DNA of 8,124 bases, taken from Acidobacteriota bacterium. Lineage in GTDB: Bacteria > Acidobacteriota > UBA890 > WLXD01. Under the pieces are notes generated by a model. That model ran no database searches. It saw only the letters and a program-made list of their open reading frames with translations, and had not been told where the DNA came from. Positions within the stretch are counted from its first letter, which is position 1. The number at the start of each line of letters is the position of its first letter. Both the position numbers and the translations under genes were made by a program. Shown piece after piece: positions 1 through 5,830 of this stretch. The stretch lies in NCBI GenBank assembly GCA_022571615.1, contig JACZXM010000116.1:1-8124 (forward strand), read 5' to 3'.

Positions 1-211
1 GGCGCAACGTCAGCAGGACGTGGGCGATCCCGCCGCGCGGATACACCAGCACCAAGCCGGCCGCCGATCGACAATCGGCCGGCGCCTTGCCAGGGCGCCA
101 GCCACGCCGTGGCCGCGGCGCCAGCATCAACTGGGCATCGGGTCCCGGCAAATCGCCACGTAGCGCGATCTCGAGGCGCTCGACGATATGTGAGAATGAG
201 GCCGTGCCCAT
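1..211 (-). CDS. Nudix hydrolase, CoA pyrophosphatase type (N-terminal part, cut by window edge)
   Basis: Reading leftward from the ATG at 211-209 gives 70 uninterrupted codons to the edge. The product has the N-terminal architecture of Nudix CoA pyrophosphatases: a short helix (SHIVERLEIAL), then LPGPDAQLMLAPRPRRGW (residues 21-38), then RSAAGLVLVYPRGG (48-61) and the strand HVLLTLR at the cut. In the family these precede the H-x-G-Q-x-x-FPGG segment and the Nudix box, which must lie outside the window. Family members hydrolyse CoA and its derivatives to 4'-phosphopantetheine and 3',5'-ADP in the cytoplasm. The assignment rests on this pattern only, since the catalytic box is not visible. 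The gene is divergent from the BNR-propeller gene with 155 bp between starts. No strong Shine-Dalgarno is seen, and a TTG at 220-218 in the same frame is a possible alternative start. Confidence 0.82.
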   Translation of the reverse strand, partial: MGTASFSHIVERLEIALRGDLPGPDAQLMLAPRPRRGWRPGKAPADCRSAAGLVLVYPRGGIAHVLLTLR

Positions 212-264
212 GCTCGTCAACGGTCCGGTCCGGGCGGCGAGGAAAACCGATGCTGTCGAGTGCT

Positions 265-270
265 TAGAAT
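265..270 (+). promoter_or_regulatory. Candidate -10 element for the BNR-propeller gene
   Basis: TAGAAT matches five of six positions of the sigma-70 -10 consensus and lies about 97 bp upstream of the gene start, in the divergent intergenic region. No convincing -35 box stands 16-18 bp upstream (the best is a poor GAAAAC), so this is a weak call. If real, the leader would be about 90 nt and would contain the hairpin at 307-329. Confidence 0.2.
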
Positions 271-306
271 AGGGGACAGGCTGGGTCCTCGTCGTTTTCC
301 CTCCCC

Positions 307-329
307 TAGCAGGCCGTGGTGGCCTGCTA
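307..329. repeat. Perfect 9-bp-arm inverted repeat (hairpin) in the leader of the BNR-propeller gene
   Basis: TAGCAGGCC, a 5-nt spacer GTGGT, and GGCCTGCTA form a perfect stem. It sits 37 bp before the ATG at 367 and 95 bp upstream of the divergent Nudix start. Neither strand has a T-run after the stem, so it does not look like an intrinsic terminator. It could be an operator or a structured 5' leader. The structure is seen directly; the role is inferred. Confidence 0.55.
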
Positions 330-366
330 AGGCCTTCGTGATGTCGCCGGAGAGCAGCAAAACATC

Positions 367-2892
367 ATGACTCGAGAGGTCGCGCGCGCGATCTGGTATG
401 GCGCGGTACTGGCGGCCACGCTGGCTTGGCCGCATCATGAGGGTCCAGAATCCGGGCCCAACCCGCCCGTCTTTCCGACCCCTGCGGTGGCCGCACCTGT
501 GGCCCGCCCGCAACCACCGTTCGGAGCGCCGTCGCTGGCTCGCCAGTACGCAAACGCCAAGCGGCTGCCGCTGGATCGCCGCGTCGATACCAGGGCCCTA
601 TACCGGCAGGCGGAGGGTCACCTTTCCGGCATGCCGGTGTTCTCCAGTGCGCTGAACCGGTATCTGGGGGCGCCCGAGGCCCGAGCGGCTCGGTCCGGGA
701 AAGGGCCTTTCAAGGGCAAATGGCGGCCCCTCGGGCCGGGCAATATCGGTGGTCGCACGCGCACGCTGGTGATCGATCCAGGAAAGCCCGACACCATGAT
801 CGCGGGCGGGGTCTCGGGCGGTGTGTGGAGGACGACCAACGGGGGACAAAGCTGGAAACCCCTCGGTACCGGGTTGGCCAACATCGCGGTCAACGCCTTG
901 GCCATGCACCCGAAGGACTCCTCGAGGTTGTACGTGGGCACCGGCGAGGGCTACTTCCGTGAGGATGTGAGGGGCACCGGCCTGCCGCTACGCGGCGGCG
1001 GCGTTTTCAGGAGCACCAACGGCGGCAAGCGCTGGAAGATGCTGGCGGCCACCGAGGGCGAGGATTTCTGGTTCGTCAACGATCTGGTGTTCTCGGCCAA
1101 TGGCAAGCGCCTCTACGCTGCCACCCGAAGCGGCGTGCACCGGAGCGACGACGAGGGCAAGACGTGGCAGCAGATCCTGGAACCCGATGTCAAAGGAGGC
1201 TGCCTGGACCTGGCGATTCGGGCCGATCGTAGCGACGATGTGCTGTTTGCCTCCTGCGGCACATTCGAGCAGGCGACAATCTGGCGTAGCGAAGATGCGG
1301 CGGCCCGTGCGCGAGGCGGGAAGGGGCCGAAGTTCGAGGCCGTTCTGGAAGATCCAGGGATGGGGCGGACCTCGATCGCGATCGCCCCCTCCGACCAGAA
1401 TGTCATCTATGCCCTTGCCGCCAGCAACGACAAAGGTGACTACGAGCAGGGGCTACACGCAGTCTTTCGTTCGACAACGGGCGGAGCGTCCGGGAGCTGG
1501 GAGGTGCGGATCCGCAACACCGCCACCGACTTCAACAGCACGCTGCTGCTCCACAATCCCATCGTCGCCTCCCGTACGACATGCGGCTTCTCCGCCGCCG
1601 ACCTGTTTCTGCCGATGGGTTGGTATGTCAACGCGCTGGCGGTCGATCCGGTCGACCCCGAGGTGGTCTGGGCCGCCGGTGTGGACTGGTTCCGCTCCGA
1701 CGACGGCGGCCGTAGCTGGGGCGCCGCGTCGTTCTGGTGGGGCGCTCCGGCGCCCGCCTTCGCGCATGCCGACCAGCACACGATGGCCTTCCATCCCGAC
1801 TACGACGGCCTTGCCAACCGAACGGTCTTCATCAGCAACGACGGGGGAATCTATCGCTCCGACGATGCGGGCGCGACGGTTGCTACCGGCGCCCAGGGGC
1901 TCTGCCATCCGGCGAACACGGCGATGGTCTGGACATCACTGAACAACAGCTTCCAGATCACGCAGTTTTACTTCGGCCTGCCGTTTCCCGACGGTGCGGG
2001 CCTGCTCGGCGGTGCCCAGGACAACGGCACCCTGCTGGGGTTCCAGGGTAGTGCCGATGGCTGGTTGCGCGTCTTCGGCGGCGACGGGGGCTACGTGGCG
2101 ATCGATCCGCGCGACCGGCGCGTGTTCTACGTCGAATCGCAGAATGGCAATCTGGTCAAGACCACGAACGGGGGTGTCAGCTTCCGTCCGGCGCGATCCG
2201 GTCTGCCGCCAAGCGACGGTCGATTCCTCGACCCCGGCGGCAACTTCGTCTTCATCGCCCCGTTCGTCATGGATCCATCGAACCCCGATACGCTGTGGAT
2301 CGGCAGCGAAATGATCTACCGGAGCACGGATGGGGCGTCGAGCTGGCAGCAGGCAAGCGAGAAGCTCAAGGGACGCGTCAGCGCTATCTCGGTGGCGCCG
2401 GCCGATTCCGGGCGCGTCGTGGCGGGAATCGAGACCGGTTTCCTCTACGTTCATGACGACGCCATGGTGGCCGGCCCTTCGACCCGCTGGAGGGCCAGAC
2501 GACCACGCAAGGCCTGGGTCACCTCGGTGGCGCATGACCCCGCTGACCCCGATGTCATCTACGCTACCTACGGCGGCTTCGGCGGCAAGCACGTCTATCG
2601 TAGCCTCGACGGCGGCCTCAGTTGGACCAGTATCGATGGCAAGGGGGCCACCGGGCTGCCCGACATTCCGATCCATGCGCTGCTGGTGGACCCCGTCGAT
2701 TCCGATCGCCTGTACCTGGGAACCGACCTCGGCGTGTTCGTGAGCCTGGATCGCGGCGCAAGCTGGGCGCAGGAAAACGCCGGCTTCGGCAACATCGTCA
2801 CCGAGTCGCTCAGTGTGCTCCGACAGGGAAGCACCCGCTGGGTGTACGCCTTCACGCACGGGCGCGGGGCCTGGCGGGTGCGACTGCGCTAG
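367..2892 (+). CDS. Secreted BNR/Asp-box beta-propeller protein (sortilin/VPS10-like repeats)
   Basis: The 841-aa product is a probable exported multi-blade propeller. Residues 1-21 are a plausible signal peptide (basic start, then a hydrophobic stretch AIWYGAVLAATLAW). Residues 25-115 are a Pro/Ala-rich linker, and propeller repeats run from 119 to the end. Asp-box motifs (S/T-x-D/N-x-G-x-x-W) occur at 156-163 (TTNGGQSW), 216-223, 260-267, 444-451 (SDDGGRSW), 653-660, 746-753 and 793-800, with degenerate copies at 498-505 and 599-606. The block at 395-580 (C406, GWYVNALAVDPVDPEVVW, HADQHTMAFHPDYDG, GGAQDNGT, GGDGGYVAIDP) is characteristic of a family usually annotated as glycosyl hydrolase or sialidase BNR-repeat, or VPS10-domain, protein. 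Asp boxes are structural and do not prove sialidase activity; no catalytic Arg triad or Tyr/Glu pair can be assigned. Cysteines at 279, 297, 406 and 513 could form disulfides. The C-terminus THGRGAWRV is a natural propeller closure. A GGAGAG ribosome site at 349-354 supports this start. The substrate or partner is unknown. Confidence 0.9.
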   Translation: MTREVARAIWYGAVLAATLAWPHHEGPESGPNPPVFPTPAVAAPVARPQPPFGAPSLARQYANAKRLPLDRRVDTRALYRQAEGHLSGMPVFSSALNRYLGAPEARAARSGKGPFKGKWRPLGPGNIGGRTRTLVIDPGKPDTMIAGGVSGGVWRTTNGGQSWKPLGTGLANIAVNALAMHPKDSSRLYVGTGEGYFREDVRGTGLPLRGGGVFRSTNGGKRWKMLAATEGEDFWFVNDLVFSANGKRLYAATRSGVHRSDDEGKTWQQILEPDVKGGCLDLAIRADRSDDVLFASCGTFEQATIWRSEDAAARARGGKGPKFEAVLEDPGMGRTSIAIAPSDQNVIYALAASNDKGDYEQGLHAVFRSTTGGASGSWEVRIRNTATDFNSTLLLHNPIVASRTTCGFSAADLFLPMGWYVNALAVDPVDPEVVWAAGVDWFRSDDGGRSWGAASFWWGAPAPAFAHADQHTMAFHPDYDGLANRTVFISNDGGIYRSDDAGATVATGAQGLCHPANTAMVWTSLNNSFQITQFYFGLPFPDGAGLLGGAQDNGTLLGFQGSADGWLRVFGGDGGYVAIDPRDRRVFYVESQNGNLVKTTNGGVSFRPARSGLPPSDGRFLDPGGNFVFIAPFVMDPSNPDTLWIGSEMIYRSTDGASSWQQASEKLKGRVSAISVAPADSGRVVAGIETGFLYVHDDAMVAGPSTRWRARRPRKAWVTSVAHDPADPDVIYATYGGFGGKHVYRSLDGGLSWTSIDGKGATGLPDIPIHALLVDPVDSDRLYLGTDLGVFVSLDRGASWAQENAGFGNIVTESLSVLRQGSTRWVYAFTHGRGAWRVRLR

Positions 2893-3146
2893 CTGCGGGT
2901 GTCGGCGGAAGGCGCGGGTACAGTTACTCGGAAGGCACGCTCCAGTCTACCTGAAGTTCTCCATCAGCCAGAGCTGGCCGCCGCCCGTGGTGGCCGACCA
3001 GGTCATGGTCGTTCCGCCGCGGCTGAAGGATGGGAGCCCCGCGCTGCCCTCGTCGGAGGGCCAGACGATGGTCGTTTCTCCGGTCCTCTCGTCGTACACG
3101 TAGAGGCCCCGCGTGGAGCAGCAAGGTGCTTCGCCGGCAGCTAGCG
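2887..3146. repeat. 10-bp inverted repeat bounding the relic-containing gap
   Basis: CGCTAGCTGC at 2887-2896, overlapping the stop codon of the BNR gene, is exactly complementary to GCAGCTAGCG at 3137-3146. The enclosed stretch holds the propeller relic. Pairing does not extend beyond 10 bp on either side, and no target-site duplication is visible. It may be a chance match, a long-range stem at the convergent 3' ends, or vestigial ends of a small insertion. Confidence 0.35.
2947..3117 (-). pseudogene. C-terminal relic of a TolB/PD40-like propeller protein
   Basis: Minus-strand codons from 3117 down to the TAG at 2949-2947 give 56 residues that read as the last blade and closing strand of a WD40-like/PD40 propeller: GLYVYDERTGETTIVWPSD, then GLPSFSRGGTTMTWSAT and GGGQLWLMENF. 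The pattern (Y-x-Y-D-x-x-T-G, then P-x-F-S-x-x-G-x-x-x-x-W, then QLWLM) is typical of that fold. There is no start codon or upstream body. The frame continues back, without a stop and without recognisable propeller sequence, to the TGA of the ChaN-PDZ gene at 3180-3178, so it is also in frame with that gene. The simplest reading is the tail of a deleted gene. A read-through extension of ChaN-PDZ is less likely, because the PDZ domain already ends naturally before the TGA. No other gene is seen in the 285-bp gap. Confidence 0.6.
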
Positions 3147-3177
3147 GGCGCGGTATTCCGCTGCCAACGCGGTGCGC

Positions 3178-4398
3178 TCAGCGCGAGCGTCGCAGCGCTA
3201 TGCTCACCGTTCGGGTCTCGCCGCCACGGTCGAACGTGAGCTCGAGGCTATCGCCCCAACGCTTGGTCGCCATCAGGCGGTTGAAGACCTCCTTGTCGGC
3301 GAGCTCTTGGCCGTCCATCGACAGCAGCCGATCACCGGCCTTGATTCCGGCGCGAGCTCCCGGGCTATCGTCCGGCGCGAACAGCACCGACAATCCCTCG
3401 GCCTCAGTGCTGGCCCGGGTGGAAAGACCCAGGCTCGGGTACAGGGTGGCGTCTTCGCCCGGGATTCCCCACACGTAGTTGGCGTAGGAGGCTCGTACCG
3501 TGTCGATTCGAAGCCCGTCGGAATCGGTCACCTGTACCGGGATCATCGTGGCGGTGGGGCCGTCGAAGAAATTGCGGGCCTGGCGCTCGATCCCCAGCCC
3601 GTAGGACACGTGGCCGGAGCCGATGATCACCACCATGATCGCGTCATCGTCTCCGTGCTCTTGCAGGGCGCGCACGGCGTTGTATCCCATGGTCGCGTCC
3701 CAGGTGCACTGGGCTGCGAACATGGACCGCCACTGATCGTCCGTCATTGCGGCGTGCATCGCGTCGTCGTCGCTGAAGTACGACTTGAACAGCCGCAGGT
3801 GCTCGGCGTCGTCGGTATCGACGCGCGGCGGCATGTAGGCCGCCTCCTCCTCGGAGAGATTGTCGATGCCCTTCTGGCGCACGGCGCTGACGACGTGGCG
3901 CGGAGCATTGAGCGCGAACATGCGTGCCCCGGCGCGCTGCGCGGAAAGGAAGATCTCGCGGTAGTAGGCCCAGTTGTATCCCCAGTGCTCGTACCAGCGC
4001 GAGGAGATCACGAACTCGTCCTCGGTCGGACTCTCGTCGATCCACAAGTCCAGCGAGGTTTGCTCGGTGACCGGGAACATCTCCAACCCCACCAGAACTT
4101 GACGGCCACTCCGCAACAAGGCCTCGATGATGAGCGTCTGGGCGCGATGGGAATCGATGCTGGCGTGGCTCTCGCCGACAAACAGCAGCCGCACCGAACG
4201 GAGCCGCTCGGCCGCCTCATCGGGCGTCAGGACCGCACCGTCGCTGGTATCGACGATGCCATCCAGCAGCAAGGCGATGGTCTTGTCCCGCCGGTCGGGG
4301 GCACCGACATCCAGGTCCAGCACGCCCTGTGCGGTGGCGAGGCTGGCAGTAGCCAGCAGCAAGATACACATCGCGGCAACGCGAGAAGGAAACTTCAT
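3178..4398 (-). CDS. ChaN-like (Tiki superfamily) protein with C-terminal PDZ domain, exported
   Basis: The product has 406 aa. Residues 1-23 are a clear signal peptide (MKFPSR, hydrophobic core CILLLATASLA, cleavage near ATA-Q), with no lipobox. Residues about 44-290 match the ChaN/DUF399 haem-binding, Tiki/TraB/EreA-like fold. Two GX2H motifs are present, GESH at 75-78 (in LLFVGESHAS) and GSGH at 260-263 (in VVIIGSGHVSYGLG), with a conserved VLVGLEMFP strand at 101-109. Residues about 320-402 form a PDZ domain (AGIKAGDRLLSMDGQEL at 349-365). Known ChaN binds haem and is linked to iron uptake, while Tiki relatives are metalloproteases; which applies here is undecided. The PDZ domain suggests recognition of protein or peptide C-termini in the periplasm. 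A GAGG ribosome site at 4409-4406, 7 nt before the ATG, supports the start. The gene follows the co-oriented aminotransferase gene by 87 bp and converges on the BNR gene. Confidence 0.87.
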   Translation of the reverse strand: MKFPSRVAAMCILLLATASLATAQGVLDLDVGAPDRRDKTIALLLDGIVDTSDGAVLTPDEAAERLRSVRLLFVGESHASIDSHRAQTLIIEALLRSGRQVLVGLEMFPVTEQTSLDLWIDESPTEDEFVISSRWYEHWGYNWAYYREIFLSAQRAGARMFALNAPRHVVSAVRQKGIDNLSEEEAAYMPPRVDTDDAEHLRLFKSYFSDDDAMHAAMTDDQWRSMFAAQCTWDATMGYNAVRALQEHGDDDAIMVVIIGSGHVSYGLGIERQARNFFDGPTATMIPVQVTDSDGLRIDTVRASYANYVWGIPGEDATLYPSLGLSTRASTEAEGLSVLFAPDDSPGARAGIKAGDRLLSMDGQELADKEVFNRLMATKRWGDSLELTFDRGGETRTVSIALRRSR

Positions 4399-4485
4399 GC
4401 TTCAACCTCGATCGTGAAGCCTCGACCAGCCCTGCAAGCTGCCGGTGCAAGAAGCGATCCCGCGCCCACAACGGTCTCCTAGCAG

Positions 4486-5778
4486 CTAAACCGAAGCCAG
4501 GGCTTCGGTGAAGATGTCGAGCGCGGCGTCGATCTGCTCGCGGCTGACGATAAGAGGCGGGACCCAGCGGATCACGCTGCGGTCGGTGCCGCAGGTCAGG
4601 AGCATCAAACCTCGTTGCAGGCAGGCTTGGCTGACCGCGACGGCAACGTCACCCGCCGGCTGGCCATCGGTGCTCAGCTCGGTGCCGATCATCAAGCCGA
4701 CACCGCGCACATCGCCGATGATGGGGTGGTGCGACTGAACGCTCTCGAGCCCGTTGAGCAAGTACTCGCCCATCAGGAGCGAGTTCTGTAACAGGCTCTC
4801 CTCCTCGATGACCTCGATGGTGGCCATCGCGGCGGCGGCGGCGATGGCCGTGCCGCCACCGAAGGTGCTGCCGTGTGAGCCTGTCGGCCATTCCTGCATC
4901 AACGATCGGGATGCGGCGAGCGCCGAGATCGGCAACCCGGAGGCCATTCCCTTGGCCATGATGAGCAGGTCGGGGATCGCGCCGCTGCGAGCATGCGCCC
5001 ACCAGTCACCGGTGCGTCCGAAGCCGCACTGGATCTCGTCGTAGGCAAGGAGAATTTGGCGACGGTCGCACAACCGGCGCAGCTGGCGCAGGAAGCCCGT
5101 CGGAGCCGGTACGTAACCGCCCTCCCCGAGCACCGGCTCGATGAGGATCAGCGCGGTTTCCTCGGGCGTGCACTGGTGATCAAGGAGCGACTCGAGCTCG
5201 CGCAGGCAGTACGCGGTCACCTGCGCGGCGCTCATGCCATGGTGATAGGCGTAGGGGTAGGGGGCGAAAAACGTGCCGGCCGGCAGGGGCTGATAGCCGG
5301 CTCGGTAGAGCGTCTGGCTTGCAGTGAGCGCCATCGCCATGTGCGTGCGCCCGTGGAAGCTGCCCTGGAACGCGATGACGTTGGTGCGCCCTGTTGCCTG
5401 CTTGGCGAGCTTGACCGCCGCCTCGACCGCCTCGGCGCCGCTGTTGGCGAAAAAGAAGCAGTCGAGATTCTCTGGAGTGATCTGGTTGAGGGCCACGGCG
5501 AGCTTCGGCGCGGTCTCGGGAATCATGCAGTTGATCTGCGCGAACAGCAGCTTGGGAGCCTGCTCACGGATGGCCTCGACGACTCGCGGATGGCAGTGGC
5601 CGGTGCTGGTAACTCCGATTCCCGAGGTGAAATCCAGAAAGCGATGGTCGTCGCGGTCCCACACATAGGCACCTTCGGCACGCACCGCCACGTGATCGCT
5701 AAGATGGGCCCAGACGGGTGAGAGCAGCTCGCGCCCGTCGTGCCGTGGCTTGCCATTGCCGGAGAAGGTTTCGGTCAT
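4486..5778 (-). CDS. Class III PLP-dependent aminotransferase (GABA/acetylornithine aminotransferase family)
   Basis: From the ATG at 5778-5776 the product has 430 aa, the usual size for this family. The open frame continues upstream to 6012, but those 78 residues are low-complexity antisense of the neighbouring lipoprotein gene, so the shorter start is preferred. Landmarks are an N-terminal GAYVWDRDDHRFLDFTSGIG (36-55), the PLP-phosphate loop NSGAEAVEAAVKLA (112-125), FQGSFHGRTHMAMALT (137-152), the cofactor-ring Asp in DEIQCGFGRTG (D247), the Schiff-base lysine K276 in AKGMASGLP, and GSTFGGGTAIAAAAA (303-317). The enzyme should transfer an amino group from an omega- or alpha-amino donor to a 2-oxo acid in the cytoplasm. 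The closest style is GabT or the generic aspartate aminotransferase family protein; the donor cannot be set from sequence. The upstream region is only 52 bp to the divergent lipoprotein gene and contains a palindrome. The last codons form a hairpin. Confidence 0.9.
   Translation of the reverse strand: MTETFSGNGKPRHDGRELLSPVWAHLSDHVAVRAEGAYVWDRDDHRFLDFTSGIGVTSTGHCHPRVVEAIREQAPKLLFAQINCMIPETAPKLAVALNQITPENLDCFFFANSGAEAVEAAVKLAKQATGRTNVIAFQGSFHGRTHMAMALTASQTLYRAGYQPLPAGTFFAPYPYAYHHGMSAAQVTAYCLRELESLLDHQCTPEETALILIEPVLGEGGYVPAPTGFLRQLRRLCDRRQILLAYDEIQCGFGRTGDWWAHARSGAIPDLLIMAKGMASGLPISALAASRSLMQEWPTGSHGSTFGGGTAIAAAAAMATIEVIEEESLLQNSLLMGEYLLNGLESVQSHHPIIGDVRGVGLMIGTELSTDGQPAGDVAVAVSQACLQRGLMLLTCGTDRSVIRWVPPLIVSREQIDAALDIFTEALASV
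4490..4509 (-). terminator. Hairpin overlapping the 3' end of the aminotransferase gene
   Basis: ACCGAAGCC, a 2-nt loop, and GGCTTCGGT form a perfect 9-bp stem made by the last seven sense codons of the aminotransferase and ending one base before its TAG. The strand downstream has only three Ts and no U-tract, so a strong intrinsic terminator is unlikely. It may instead pause transcription or protect the 3' end, reducing expression of the ChaN gene downstream. Sequence shows the stem; function is inferred. Confidence 0.3.
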
Positions 5779-5785
5779 GATGTAG

Positions 5786-5798
5786 CCGATAGTATCGG
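5786..5798. promoter_or_regulatory. Palindromic candidate operator between divergent genes
   Basis: CCGATAGTATCGG is a perfect inverted repeat with 6-bp arms around one central base. It lies in the 52-bp space between the aminotransferase start (5778, minus) and the lipoprotein start (5831, plus), 7 bp from the former. The position and symmetry suit a dimeric repressor site. Within it the minus strand reads TACTAT, a possible -10 that would give a nearly leaderless aminotransferase transcript. No regulator gene is present in the window to pair it with. Confidence 0.35.
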
Positions 5799-5825
5799 AG
5801 CACCGAGGGTGGCTCCATTGCAGAT

Positions 5826-5830
5826 GGGAG
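5826..5830 (+). promoter_or_regulatory. Ribosome binding site that bears on the lipoprotein start
   Basis: GGGAG directly abuts the ATG at 5831 and stands 3 nt before the ATG at 5834, too close for either. It is 9 nt before an in-frame GTG at 5840, which would still leave a complete lipoprotein signal. A second purine run, GAGGG, lies near 5805-5809, about 21 nt ahead of the first ATG. The true start may therefore be 5840. Confidence 0.35.

Noticed and set aside
87..272. Plus-strand 61-codon open frame at the left end
   Set aside because: It is antisense to the Nudix start, is Arg/Pro/Ser-rich, and resembles no domain.
1936..2859. Minus-strand 307-codon open frame inside the BNR gene
   Set aside because: The plus strand shows regular Asp-box repeats throughout, while the antisense product has no recognisable domain.
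3172..4482. Plus-strand 436-codon open frame opposite ChaN-PDZ
   Set aside because: It is antisense to a gene with a signal peptide, two GX2H motifs and a PDZ domain. Its own sequence is His/Gly/Val/Arg-rich antisense-like text, a common effect in GC-rich DNA.
2889..4487. TAGCTGC shared at the stop codons of the BNR gene and the aminotransferase
   Set aside because: The match is only seven bases and three of them are the stop codon; chance is sufficient.
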